This document shows positions 37,514 to 47,766 of a DNA stretch of 64,000 nucleotides, in pieces; position 1 is the stretch's first letter, and every line of letters starts with the position of its first letter. The stretch is from Marmoricola sp. OAE513 (lineage in GTDB: Bacteria; Actinomycetota; Actinomycetes; Propionibacteriales; Nocardioidaceae). The stretch is from assembly GCF_040546585.1 (NCBI RefSeq), contig NZ_JBEPOC010000001.1, forward strand, positions 496,001 to 560,000. The letters run 5' to 3'. A program made the translations under genes and the position numbers. The notes beneath the pieces are model-generated. The model was not told the DNA's origin. It searched no databases and saw only the letters and a program-made list of their open reading frames with translations.

Positions 37514-37570
37514 CTCGTAGGCCCGACAGGGCGGGGGTACGCCGAACTCCGCGGCGAGGTGGCCTACGAG
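37514..37570 (-). promoter_or_regulatory. Long hairpin in the leuB leader
   Basis: Perfect 10-base arms CTCGTAGGCC (37514-37523) and GGCCTACGAG (37561-37570) enclose 37 GC-rich bases that can form further internal pairs. It begins right after the stop of the leader peptide at 37571 and lies before the 45-residue gene, the place expected for an attenuation structure. No T-run follows, so it is not a classical terminator. Confidence 0.55.
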
Positions 37571-37615
37571 TTAGGCCCCGCCACGGCGGCGAATGGATAC
37601 GAGGAACGTCCGCAT
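37571..37615 (-). promoter_or_regulatory. Leader peptide MRTFLVSIRRRGGA upstream of leuB
   Basis: A 14-codon frame with Leu, Val and Ile codons, followed by an Arg/Gly-rich end, closely resembling the ilv leader of Streptomyces (MRTRILVLGKRVG) and the ilvB leader in this window. It is followed at once by the hairpin at 37514-37570. ATG at 37615; ribosome site weak. Confidence 0.65.
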
Positions 37616-37670
37616 AGCGCTTTCAGGTTACGACGCGTTAACCGCGGGCGCAGCCCCTTTTCTCAACTTG

Positions 37671-37685
37671 TCCCACGATCCGAGA
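37671..37685. promoter_or_regulatory. Candidate NdgR site upstream of the leuB leader
   Basis: TCCCA-CGATC-CGAGA, the same 5-5-5 dyad as at leuC and ilvB with one mismatch, 56 bases upstream of the leader ATG. Confidence 0.4.
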
Positions 37686-37735
37686 ATCCCGACCGATATC
37701 CGGACCGGGGCGTTCTGTTTGGAAGACTCCTCGGC

Positions 37736-38302
37736 ATGAGTGCTCCCCCCGATGTACCGCCGATCGTGGCGCGAGCGTTCGACGTCTCCCGGCGGGCGGG
37801 GTACGTGTCGTTCTGCCGCAACGAGACCGGCCGCCTGCTGGCAGCGCTCGCCGCGACCCGCCACGGCACCATGGCCGAGTTCGGCACCGGCTGCGGCGTG
37901 GGCACCGCCTGGTTGCGCTCGGGCGCGCGCGACGGCGCCATGATCCTGACGGCCGAGCTCGACCAGAAGCTCGCGGTCGCCGCTCAGGAGATCTTCGAGG
38001 ACGACCCCCAGGTCGAGGTGCTCTCCGCGGACTGGTCGACGCTGCTGAACAAGGGCCCGTACTCGCTGCTCTTCCTCGACCCGTCCTCCCCCGAGGACGC
38101 CGGCGTCGACGCCGTGGCCGACCTGGTCGAGCCGGGCGGCATCGTCGTGATGGACGACTTCACGCCGTGCGAGATGTGGCCGCCGATCACGATGGGCCGG
38201 GTCGACGCGCTGCGCGAGGCGTGGCTGACCGACCCGCGGTTCACCGCGGTCGAGGTGATGGTGGCGCCCGACGCCTCGGCGCTCATCGCGACGAAGAACT
38301 AG
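37736..38302 (+). CDS. Class I SAM-dependent methyltransferase (O-methyltransferase-like)
   Basis: A 188-residue protein with motif I AEFGTGCGVGTAWL, acidic loop TAELDQKL, and LLFLDPSSPEDAGVDAVADL followed by EPGGIVVMDDFTP, the DD pattern of the catechol-O-methyltransferase-like group. Substrate unknown. ATG at 37736. Its TAG stop (38300-38302) would share CTAG with the restored stop of yczE on the other strand. Confidence 0.82.
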   Translation: MSAPPDVPPIVARAFDVSRRAGYVSFCRNETGRLLAALAATRHGTMAEFGTGCGVGTAWLRSGARDGAMILTAELDQKLAVAAQEIFEDDPQVEVLSADWSTLLNKGPYSLLFLDPSSPEDAGVDAVADLVEPGGIVVMDDFTPCEMWPPITMGRVDALREAWLTDPRFTAVEVMVAPDASALIATKN

Positions 38303-38974
38303 GCCTTGCGGGGGCGGGAGCTCCACGATCGCGTAGGGCAGCATCAGCTGCACCAGCGGGCCGATGGCCAGCGTGTAGACGACCGTGCCGAGCCCGACCA
38401 CACCGCCGAGCACGAAGCCGATACCGACGACGCTGAGCTCCAGGCAGGTGCGTACGAGCCGGATCGAGACGCCCGTACGCCGGTGCAGGCCGGTCATCAG
38501 GCCGTCGCGCGGACCGGGTCCGAACTGCGACCCGATGTAGAGAGCAGTCGCGGCACCGTTGAGCACGACGCCGCCGACCATCATCGCGACCCGGAGCCCG
38601 AGGTTGTCCGGACGCTCGAAGACCGAGAGGAAGAAGTCGGCCGAGAGCCCGACGAGGAACGTGTTGGCGATCGTGCCGAGCCCCGGGAGCTCCTTGATCG
38701 GGATCCAGAGGACGAGCACGACGACGCTCATCACGATCACGGCCTCACCGATCGAGATCGGCAGGTGCTTGGCCATGCCCTGGTGCAGGACGTCCCACGC
38801 TGCGTTGCCGACCCCGGCCCGGATGATCATCGCGAGCGTGAGGCCGTACAGGACCAGCCCGAGAGCCAGCTGGAACAGCCGTCGGGTCAGGCGCCCGGCA
38901 CGGAGCTGCGCGACCGGGCCCAGGCGGGCCAGCTCGCGCGCAGGTGCGAGGTGTGCGTCAGCGGGTGCGGACAC
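38299..38974 (-). CDS. yczE: YczE/YitT-type membrane protein, C-terminal frame disrupted
   Basis: A polytopic protein (about five to six helices, RLFQLALGLVLYGLTLAMIIRAG onward, in part) of the YczE family, usually about 215-225 residues. As written, the frame misses a stop after VELPPPQGLVL and continues to 37628, 224 extra residues antisense to the methyltransferase. Removing one G from the run at 38310-38314 gives VELPPRKA and a TAG at 38299-38301, the normal length. Coordinates here are for the corrected end. GTG start at 38974. Divergent from its MocR regulator, the usual pairing. Confidence 0.8.
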
Positions 38975-39091
38975 GGGTCAGCAGCGTGTCGAGGCCGAAC
39001 CGGTTGCCCAGACGACGACGGGGACTGCGACCGAGAGGAGGGGTACCCATGCGGGAGTTGTTGAATGCGCTCATGAAACTAGGGTGGCTCA

Positions 39092-39133
39092 GATTGGTCT
39101 GGTCTTAAATAGCCAATCCAGTTAAAGTGGTCT
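39092..39133. promoter_or_regulatory. Direct GGTCT repeats and dyad between yczE and the MocR gene
   Basis: Three GGTCT boxes at 39096-39100, 39101-39105 and 39129-39133, plus the dyad GATTGG (39092-39097) / CCAATC (39113-39118). MocR regulators typically bind repeated half sites in the divergent promoter of their target. Confidence 0.55.
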
Positions 39134-39135
39134 GC

Positions 39136-40578
39136 ATGGACACGACCAATCGAGTGATCCCCGCCACACGCGTCGCCGCCCTCGTCGGAGACTTCGACCG
39201 CGAGCCGGCGTACCGCGGGCTTGCCGAAGGCATCCGCGTGCTCATCACCGATGGTCGTGTCCCCGTCGGCGTACGGCTCCCCAGCGAGCGGGAGCTGACC
39301 GACGCCCTCGGCGTCAGCCGCACCACCGTGACCCGCGCGTACGCCGAGCTCCGCGACCACGGCTTCCTGGTCTCCCGCCAGGGCTCCGGCAGCCTCGCCG
39401 CGCTCCCGGCCTCGCGTGGCCTGCGCAGCGACCACCTGCTGCCGCCCGGGGACCTGCCCGAGGGCAAGATCGACCTCACGTGCGCCGCGCCGATCCCCGG
39501 GCGCGGGATTGTGGCGGCGTACGAGAAGGCGATGTCGGAGCTGCCCGGCTACCTGGCCAGCACCGGCTACTACCCCTCCGGTCTCGGCGTCCTGCGGCAG
39601 GCCGTCGCCGACCGGTACACCGAGCGTGGTCTGGCCACCGTGCCCGAGCAGATCCTCATCGTCCCGGGTGCGCAGGCCGGCGTCGCGGTGGCCGCACGGG
39701 CTCTGCTCAGGCGCGGCACCCGCACCTTGGTCGAGAGCCCGACCTACCCGAACGCGATCGCGACGCTCCGACACTCAGGCGGCCGGCTGCTGTGCAGCCC
39801 CGTCGGGCGCGAGACGGCAGACGCCTCCGACCTGCTCGCGAGCATCGCGCAGGTGCGGCCGGGCGTCGCCTACCTGATCCCCGACTTCCACAACCCGACC
39901 GGGCACCTGCTCTCCGACGAGAGCCGACAGCGTGTCGGCGCCGCTCTGACCAGTGCCGGGACGGTCCCGATCATCGACGAGTCGATGGTCGAGCTGGCGC
40001 TCGACGGGCAGGCCATGCCGGCACCGTTCGCTGCGCACCACCGCGACGCCATCACCGTCGGTTCGCTGAGCAAGCCGTTCTGGGGCGGCGTCCGGATCGG
40101 CTGGGTGCGCGCACCCCAGGCCCGGATGGAGGACCTCTTCCGAGCCCGCCTGAGCCTCGACCTGGGTACTCCCCTGCTCGAGCAGCTGGTCGCGACCGAG
40201 CTCATCCGCAACCGTGCCGACCTGATCGAGCACCGTCGCGAGCAGCTGCGCACCAGCCGGGACGCCGCCCTCGACGCGCTCGCCCGGCACCTGCCCGGGT
40301 GGGCGGTGCGCAAGCCCTCCGGTGGGCTGAACCTGTGGTGCGAGCTCCCGGCCGAGCGGTCATCCGACCTGGTTCCGCACGCCGCAGCGCGCGACGTGCT
40401 GCTCGCACCGGGTCCGAGCTTTGCCCCGGACGGCGGCCTGGACCGCTTCCTGCGGATCCCCTACACCCAGCCAGCACACGTCCTGACCGACGCGATCGCC
40501 CGCGTCGCCGAAGCCTGGACGGCCACGCTCAGCGAGGAGTCCGGCCTGCGTCGCAGCGAGCCGACGCTCGTGGCTTGA
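39136..40578 (+). CDS. MocR-family regulator (GntR HTH plus aminotransferase domain), YczR-like
   Basis: A 480-residue regulator. A GntR winged helix-turn-helix (about 25-95; VRLPSERELTDALGVSRTTV) is followed by a fold-type I aminotransferase domain with the PLP lysine in VGSLSKPFWGGVRIGW. Such proteins sense PLP or its amino adducts. The divergent yczE neighbour matches the YczR/YczE pairing described in Firmicutes. ATG 39136 preferred over the in-frame upstream start. Confidence 0.9.
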   Translation: MDTTNRVIPATRVAALVGDFDREPAYRGLAEGIRVLITDGRVPVGVRLPSERELTDALGVSRTTVTRAYAELRDHGFLVSRQGSGSLAALPASRGLRSDHLLPPGDLPEGKIDLTCAAPIPGRGIVAAYEKAMSELPGYLASTGYYPSGLGVLRQAVADRYTERGLATVPEQILIVPGAQAGVAVAARALLRRGTRTLVESPTYPNAIATLRHSGGRLLCSPVGRETADASDLLASIAQVRPGVAYLIPDFHNPTGHLLSDESRQRVGAALTSAGTVPIIDESMVELALDGQAMPAPFAAHHRDAITVGSLSKPFWGGVRIGWVRAPQARMEDLFRARLSLDLGTPLLEQLVATELIRNRADLIEHRREQLRTSRDAALDALARHLPGWAVRKPSGGLNLWCELPAERSSDLVPHAAARDVLLAPGPSFAPDGGLDRFLRIPYTQPAHVLTDAIARVAEAWTATLSEESGLRRSEPTLVA

Positions 40579-40596
40579 GCGGCCGGCCCGCCGCCC

Positions 40597-41490
40597 TCAG
40601 GCCCAGACGCGGACGTAGTCCACGGTCATCGAGCCCGTGCTCGGCGTGAAGACGTTCGGAGCGTTCACCCCGGTGCCGAGCAGCTGGGTCAGCGCGACCA
40701 TGTAGTTCTTGTTGAACGGGTCCTTGCCGGACGCGGTCGAGTTGGTCAGGCAGACCTGGTCGTCGTAGATGAACTTGATCGTCTGCGGGGTCCACTCGAG
40801 GGCGTAGGTGTGCCAGGCGCTGCCCACGTTCGCGACCTTGCAGTTGTTGTTGGTCGCGTAGGGGTCGTAGTACGTGCCGCCGTAGTGCAGGAACGGGATC
40901 ACCCGGTCGGGGTACTTGCTGTACCACTCGGCGATGTCGATCTCGCCGCTGTAGGGCCAGATGTTGCCCGGGACCTCGGGGTAGAGCCAGAAGGCGGACT
41001 GGTGCCCGGGCTGCTTGGTGGTGCCGAACTTGGCCCGGATCTCGAACCGTCCATAGGCCTGGGTGAACTTGGTGTAGGTGCTGACCATGCCCGAGGAGTA
41101 CTTCGTGCTGAAGTTGCCGCGGGTCGACTTGCAGGTCGTCGCCCAGGAAGCTCGCTTGAGGGTGAGCTTGAGCGCCCCCTGGGTGACCGCGAGGTTGGTG
41201 CTGCTGTCGGTGTAGCAGACGCCACCCTGGTCGAAGCCGCTGGTGGCGGTCAGCTGGGGAACCCACTTGGTGGTGTCGAGCTTGGTGCCGGTGAACTCGT
41301 CGGCGAAGGTGCAGGTCCACGGAGAGCCGTCGGCCTTCGTGATCACGACGGTGCCGCAGGAAGGCCCGGTGGTCGCCGTGACGGCGGACTCAGCGGGCGA
41401 GGTGACGGCTGCGGTCAGCAGCCCGGTCCCGAGGACCCCCGCCGCGGCGGCCGCCGTGAACCGAGCCTGAATACGGATGCGTGTACCCAT
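40597..41490 (-). CDS. Secreted family 16 glycoside hydrolase, copy 1
   Basis: A 297-residue exported enzyme. A signal peptide (about 1-36, ending SPAESA) precedes a GH16 jelly roll with catalytic GEIDIAEW (ExDxxE). Cysteine pairs (CGTVVITKADGSPWTCTF; GGVCYT; TTCKST; NNNCKV; QVCLTN) suggest several disulfides. GH16 enzymes cut beta-1,3/1,4-glucans, agar-type galactans or related polymers; substrate not predictable here. Paralogue of the next gene. Confidence 0.9.
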   Translation of the reverse strand: MGTRIRIQARFTAAAAAGVLGTGLLTAAVTSPAESAVTATTGPSCGTVVITKADGSPWTCTFADEFTGTKLDTTKWVPQLTATSGFDQGGVCYTDSSTNLAVTQGALKLTLKRASWATTCKSTRGNFSTKYSSGMVSTYTKFTQAYGRFEIRAKFGTTKQPGHQSAFWLYPEVPGNIWPYSGEIDIAEWYSKYPDRVIPFLHYGGTYYDPYATNNNCKVANVGSAWHTYALEWTPQTIKFIYDDQVCLTNSTASGKDPFNKNYMVALTQLLGTGVNAPNVFTPSTGSMTVDYVRVWA

Positions 41491-41662
41491 GTCTGCCTCC
41501 CACTGGCGGTGCCGAGGCGAACCGGGTGCAACCTGTTCTAGATCCCCGAGCAGGAGAAAAGTAGCGCAAACCGGTCACTCTGCATAGACATTCGTCCCTG
41601 TGAATCAGGACTTGTGGCCCGATGTCCCGTTTGGTCAGCGTTTCAGCGGGTACGCAGGCCGT

Positions 41663-42883
41663 TCAGGACCAGACCCGGACCCACGCGAACTGAGCGCGCG
41701 AGACGGCCGGGGTGGCGGAGGTCGGCTTGTTCTTCTGCAGGCCGTATCCCTGGAACATCGAGATCATGTACGCCTTGTTGAACGGCGCGCCGCCGCCCTT
41801 CTTCAGCAGGCACTGCTTGCCGTCGTAGCTGATCCGCAGGTAGGCAGGGGTCCACTCCAGCAGGTAGGTGTGCCAGTCCTGGACCCGGTTGACCAGGCAG
41901 TAGTTGTTGGTCGTCTGGTCCTTGGGGATGAGGAAGTTCCCCTGGTGCAGGTACGGGATCACGCGGTCGTCGAAGTGGCTGTACCACTCGGCGACGTCGA
42001 TCTCGCCCGACGCGGGCCAGGAAGCGCCGCTGGCGCCCTCGGGCCAGAGCCACATCGAGGTCTGGACGCCGTCCTGGCTCGTCCACGGCAGTCGGGCACG
42101 GAACTCGAAGCGGCCGTACGCCTGGGTCCACTTGTCGTAGGTGCTGACCATGCCGGCGGTGAGGTTGGTGGTGACCTTGCGCCCGCTCTGGTTGCAGACG
42201 AACGACTTCGACTCCTTGCGCGAGGTCAGCGTGAGCATGCCGTGGGCGACCGAGATGTTGTTCGGCGAGTTCACGAAGCAGTCCGGGCGAACGCCGTAGG
42301 CGAACTTGTCACTGGTCATGGCACGCCACAGCAGCGGGTTCAGGGAGGTTCCGTCGAACTCCTCGCCCATCGTGCACCTCCACAGGGACCCGTCGTCCTT
42401 GCGGTAGGTCGTCGAGCCGCACGCGGGTGCCACCACGGCAGCGGCGCGGGCTCCCGCGAGCCGGCCGGCCTTGGCGCCTGCCTTCTTGCCGGCTTTCCTT
42501 CCCGCCGGCGCTCCCCCGGTCCGACCGGCCTTCTTGCCCGCCTTCGCCCCGGCAGCAGCTCCGGCCTTGCGGCCGGCCGCCTCGCCGGCAGCAGCAGCCT
42601 TCTTGCCGCGCTTGGCTGCCGCAGCCCGTCCGGCCTTTGCGCCGGCGGCCGCCCCGGCCTTGCGACCGGCCTTGCGTCCGGCAGCCTCCTTGGCCAGCTC
42701 CTTCGCGCTGAGCCTGGGCTCGACGGCGGCCTTGACGGCCCGGGGCGCGACGGCGGTCGAGGCCCCCTCGGAGGAGGTCGAGGCGTTCGCAGCCTCGAAG
42801 GAGGACACGCTCGTCAGGGCAGCTGCGACTAGGGCAGCCATCAGCAGGACGATCAGAATTTGCGCGCGCGAGCGAGCGGTCAC
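41663..42883 (-). CDS. Secreted family 16 glycoside hydrolase with Lys/Ala/Gly-rich linker, copy 2
   Basis: A 406-residue protein. A signal sequence or anchor (about 7-32) is followed by about 90 residues rich in AGRKAG, AGAKAG and AKRGKKAAAA motifs, then a GH16 domain (about 155-406) with GEIDVAEWYSHFDD. The very basic segment could bind teichoic or other acidic wall polymers, nucleic acid, or anionic lipids. Its DNA is imperfectly repetitive. Domain-level homologue of copy 1, which lacks this segment. Confidence 0.9.
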   Translation of the reverse strand: MTARSRAQILIVLLMAALVAAALTSVSSFEAANASTSSEGASTAVAPRAVKAAVEPRLSAKELAKEAAGRKAGRKAGAAAGAKAGRAAAAKRGKKAAAAGEAAGRKAGAAAGAKAGKKAGRTGGAPAGRKAGKKAGAKAGRLAGARAAAVVAPACGSTTYRKDDGSLWRCTMGEEFDGTSLNPLLWRAMTSDKFAYGVRPDCFVNSPNNISVAHGMLTLTSRKESKSFVCNQSGRKVTTNLTAGMVSTYDKWTQAYGRFEFRARLPWTSQDGVQTSMWLWPEGASGASWPASGEIDVAEWYSHFDDRVIPYLHQGNFLIPKDQTTNNYCLVNRVQDWHTYLLEWTPAYLRISYDGKQCLLKKGGGAPFNKAYMISMFQGYGLQKNKPTSATPAVSRAQFAWVRVWS

Positions 42884-42988
42884 GGTACTTCCCCCACACT
42901 AGACCGGAATCCGATCAAACCGGGGTGCAGCCGGTGCAATCAGATGATTGAAGACAATTTAGCGCAACTCGGGCATCCCCGCATGCGC

Positions 42989-43041
42989 TTCGGGGCAATG
43001 TATCTTCCGGACCGGGGATCAGGAAGGCACATTGCCCCGAA
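42989..43041 (-). terminator. Large hairpin downstream of serA
   Basis: Perfect 13-base arms TTCGGGGCAATGT (42989-43001) and ACATTGCCCCGAA (43029-43041), with an inner CTTCC/GGAAG stem. It starts 27 bases after the serA stop. There is no T-run, but the size and position fit a terminator; it could also protect an mRNA end. Confidence 0.65.
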
Positions 43042-43068
43042 TGGCGTACTGGTCTACCTCAGAGCTGA

Positions 43069-44658
43069 TCAGCTGGTGAGGTCGACACCCCGCACGGTCT
43101 CGGCGTCGATCGACGCGCGGATCTGCTCGAGGACCTCGGCAGGCACCGCGGAGTCGACCGAGAGGGCGACCAGCGCCTGACCGCCCTTGGCGTCCCGGGC
43201 GACCTGCATACCGGCGATGTTCACGCCGGCCTCGCCGAGGATCTGGCCGACGGTGCCGACCATGCCGGGACGGTCGGAGTAGCGGAAGAACGCGAGGTGG
43301 TCGGTCGGCTCGAGGTCGACCAGGAAACCGTTGACCTCGACGAGGCGCTCGCGCTGGTTGATCCCGACCAGGGTGCCCGACACCGAGAACTGGGTGCCGT
43401 CCGCGAGCGTGCCCCGGATGGTGATCAGGTTGCGGTGGTCGGGGCTCTCCGCGTCGGTGACCAGCCGGACGGCCACTCCCCTCTCGGCGGCCAGCAGCGG
43501 CGCGTTGACGTAGGAGACCTGCTCCTCGACGATGTCCGCGAAGACGCCCTTGAGCGCCGCGAGCTCGAGCACCTTGACGTCGTACTCGGTGATCTCGCCC
43601 CGGACCTCGACGTCGAGGGACTGCGCGACCTCACCGGCCAGCGAGGTGAAGATCCGGCCGAGCTTCTCGGTCAGCGGGATGCCGGGGCGGACGTCCTCGG
43701 CGATCACGCCGCCCTGGACGTTGACCGCGTCCGGGACCAGCTCGCCGCCGAGCGCGAGGCGCACCGACTTGGCGACCGCGATTCCGGCCTTCTCCTGGGC
43801 CTCGTCGGTCGACGCACCGAGGTGCGGCGTGGCGACGACGTTCTCGAGCTCGAAGAGCGGCGAATCGGTGCACGGCTCCTTGGCGAACACGTCGAGACCG
43901 GCGGCAGCGATCTCCCCGGTCTTCAGCGCGTCGTACAGGGCGGCCTCGTCGACGATGCCGCCGCGGGCGGCGTTGACCAGCACCAGGCTGGACTTCGCGG
44001 CCTTCAGCTGGTCGGCGCCGATCAGACCGACGGTCTCGGGCGTCTTCGGCAGGTGCACGCTCATGAAGTCGGCCTCGGCGAGGAGCTCGTCGAGGGAGAC
44101 CATCCGCACGCCCATCTGCGCGGCCCGGCCGGCCTGGACGTACGGGTCGTAGGCGATCACGTTCATGCCGAACGCCGAGAGGCGCTGGGCGACCAGGACG
44201 CCGATCCGACCGAGACCGACGATGCCGACGGTCTTCTCGTAGAGCTCGATGCCGGTGTACTTGGAGCGCTTCCACTCACCGTTGCGCAGCGCGGCGTGGG
44301 CCGGCGAGACGTGGCGGGCGGCGGCGAGCATCAGCGCGACGGCGAGCTCGGCCGCGGAGACGATGTTGGACGTCGGCGCGTTGACGACCATGACGCCGGC
44401 CTGCGTGGAGGCCTTGACGTCGACGTTGTCGAGACCGACACCGGCACGGGCGACGATCTTGAGCCGGGTCGCGGCGGCCAGCGCCTCCGCGTCGACCTGG
44501 GTCGCGGAACGGACCAGGATGGCGTCGACGTCGACGATCGCGGCAAGCAGCTCGGCGCGGTCGGCACCGTTGCAGTTGCGGATCTCGAAGTCGGGGCCGA
44601 GTGCCTCGACGGTGGCGGGGCTGAGTTCTTCAGCGATGAGTACGACGGGCTTGCCCAC
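43069..44658 (-). CDS. serA: D-3-phosphoglycerate dehydrogenase SerA
   Basis: First enzyme of serine synthesis. The 529-residue long form: substrate domain, NAD-binding domain (VGIVGLGRIGVLVAQRL) with catalytic region HLPKTPETVGLI and HLGAST, an intervening domain (about 320-450), and a C-terminal ACT domain for serine feedback (DRPGMVGTVGQILGEAGVNI). This is the mycobacterial type I architecture. GTG start at 44658 with AAGGA upstream. A GC hairpin lies in the 5' untranslated region near 44696-44725. Confidence 0.96.
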   Translation of the reverse strand: MGKPVVLIAEELSPATVEALGPDFEIRNCNGADRAELLAAIVDVDAILVRSATQVDAEALAAATRLKIVARAGVGLDNVDVKASTQAGVMVVNAPTSNIVSAAELAVALMLAAARHVSPAHAALRNGEWKRSKYTGIELYEKTVGIVGLGRIGVLVAQRLSAFGMNVIAYDPYVQAGRAAQMGVRMVSLDELLAEADFMSVHLPKTPETVGLIGADQLKAAKSSLVLVNAARGGIVDEAALYDALKTGEIAAAGLDVFAKEPCTDSPLFELENVVATPHLGASTDEAQEKAGIAVAKSVRLALGGELVPDAVNVQGGVIAEDVRPGIPLTEKLGRIFTSLAGEVAQSLDVEVRGEITEYDVKVLELAALKGVFADIVEEQVSYVNAPLLAAERGVAVRLVTDAESPDHRNLITIRGTLADGTQFSVSGTLVGINQRERLVEVNGFLVDLEPTDHLAFFRYSDRPGMVGTVGQILGEAGVNIAGMQVARDAKGGQALVALSVDSAVPAEVLEQIRASIDAETVRGVDLTS

Positions 44659-44905
44659 GTTGGATTCCTTGGCTTGAGATTGTCGGCAGGTGAGGGCGGC
44701 CCGTCCGAGATGGGGACGGCCGCCGCGCACGACGCTGTGCCATCGAGAACTCTACCCGACCAGGCCCGCCCCCGAGGGCTGGTCCGGGAGACGAAACGGA
44801 CAGATCGACGCGGGAGTTGAACGGGTGCGAAGAACACCCTGACAAGGGCCTGAGATTCGCCGTCCGGGGGCGCGCACGGGGGTTCTGCGCTGCCATGGTG
44901 AGCAG

Positions 44906-45478
44906 GTGGAAGAACATCTGTGCGCCAGCTGCGGCGGCGTCCTGCCGCCGACCGGCACGTACTGCCTCGCCTGCGACACCCCGGTCGCCGATGCCCCGCG
45001 CGGGCTCTCGGTCGGCACCACCGAGGTCGTCGCGCACGGTCGCCCCCTGCTCGGGGTCGGCGTCATCCTCGCCGTCGTCCTCGTCCTGGGCGGGGTCGCT
45101 TTCGGGATCCGCTCGCTGTGGATCTCCCACCTCGACGGCAACGCCACCGCGGCCGCGATCCGCGGTACCGACATCCTGGTGCACTCCGAGAACGGCTCGG
45201 CCAAGGCCTGCGTGCACGCGGAGACCGCCGTGATCGGTGACCCGAAGACCGTGCAGACCGAGTGCGACGCCCTGGTCGGGACGATCCCCGGGGCGGTGAT
45301 CCGCGGACTGCACGCCACCGCGGTGCACCGCAACGGTCAGCACGCCACCGTGGTCCTGCGCGGGACGTGGCAGGACGACGAGGGCTCCGCGCCGTACAGC
45401 CGCACGGTGAAGGTCCGGTCCGACCACAACGAGTGGGAGCTGATCTGGGACGGGAAGCCCGTCACCGCCCAGGGTTGA
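44906..45478 (+). CDS. Zinc-ribbon membrane protein, unknown function
   Basis: A 190-residue protein with an N-terminal zinc ribbon (C6, C9, C20, C23), one membrane helix (about 47-68, LLGVGVILAVVLVLGGVAFG) and an extracytoplasmic domain of about 120 residues. The start GTG 44906 lacks a strong ribosome site. No family recognised; it resembles the general zinc-ribbon-plus-TM design of many actinobacterial envelope proteins. Confidence 0.75.
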   Translation: MEEHLCASCGGVLPPTGTYCLACDTPVADAPRGLSVGTTEVVAHGRPLLGVGVILAVVLVLGGVAFGIRSLWISHLDGNATAAAIRGTDILVHSENGSAKACVHAETAVIGDPKTVQTECDALVGTIPGAVIRGLHATAVHRNGQHATVVLRGTWQDDEGSAPYSRTVKVRSDHNEWELIWDGKPVTAQG

Positions 45479-45521
45479 CCGTGGTAGCTGCCCTCGGCGG
45501 GCGGGTGCCTGTGGCGCCGGC

Positions 45522-46987
<1,466 letters not shown>

Positions 46988-47002
46988 AACGCCCCGGTAC
47001 CG

Positions 47003-47713
47003 TCAGATCGCGCAACCGTCCGGGCCGCAGGCGTCTCCCTCGGGTCCGCCGACCAGGTCGAGCTGCGGATGCAGGTCGGCCCAGGCCTTCTCGAGCACCT
47101 GGGTGAACGTCTCCGCAGGCTGAGCACCGGAGACGCCGTACTTGCGGTCGACCACGTAGAAGGGCACTCCCCCGGCACCGAACGCCACGGCGTGGTCGAT
47201 GTCGGCCTGGACCGCCTCGGCGTACTCGCGGCCGGCCAGAACCTCCTCCACCCGGTCAGAATCCAGCCCGACACCCGTCGCGATCCGGGTGAGCGTGGCG
47301 TGATCGGCAACGTTCTCGGTCTCCACGAAGTACGCCGAGAGCAGCGCCTCCTTGAGCCGTCCCTGGAGGTCCGGCCCTCCGGTCTCCAGAGCCAGGTGCA
47401 GCACGCGGTGCGCGTCGACGGTGTTGACCCGCAGCGAGGCGTGGTGTCGGAACAGCAGCCCCTCCTCGGCCGCCACGGCCTCCACGCGGTCGATCATCGC
47501 CCTGCCGGCTTCCGTACCGCCGCCGTACTTGCGACCCAGCGACTCCGCGACCGTCTCGACGGGGACCTCGGGAGCCGAGGGGTCGAGCTGGAAGGAGCGC
47601 CAGAGGACCTCGACCTCGTCGCGGTGCGGGAACGTCGCGAGCGCCTGCTCGAGGCGGCGCTTGCCGATGTAGCACCACGGACAGACGACGTCGCTCCAGA
47701 TCTCGATACGCAT
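47003..47713 (-). CDS. DsbA-family oxidoreductase, FrnE type
   Basis: A 236-residue cytosolic thioredoxin-fold protein with CPWC near the N terminus (MRIEIWSDVVCPWCYIGK) and a cis-Pro in GVPFYVVDRK. FrnE-like proteins act as disulfide isomerases or in polyketide pathways. The C terminus ends with an extra CGPDGC pair. No signal peptide. Divergent from the SRPBCC gene. Confidence 0.9.
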   Translation of the reverse strand: MRIEIWSDVVCPWCYIGKRRLEQALATFPHRDEVEVLWRSFQLDPSAPEVPVETVAESLGRKYGGGTEAGRAMIDRVEAVAAEEGLLFRHHASLRVNTVDAHRVLHLALETGGPDLQGRLKEALLSAYFVETENVADHATLTRIATGVGLDSDRVEEVLAGREYAEAVQADIDHAVAFGAGGVPFYVVDRKYGVSGAQPAETFTQVLEKAWADLHPQLDLVGGPEGDACGPDGCAI

Positions 47714-47766
47714 GCCGGGTCAACGCGGGCGCGCGTGCGGTTGTTCCTGCTGGGTAACGTCACTGC

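Noticed and set aside
37628-38298. 224-residue C-terminal extension of YczE as a real domain
   Set aside because: The sequence is antisense to the methyltransferase and low-complexity; a one-base correction gives the normal family length.
41527-41540. TGCAACCTGTTCTA upstream of GH16 copy 1 as a second KstR site
   Set aside because: It fits the loose consensus but the arms are not symmetric; one such match is expected by chance in a window of this size.
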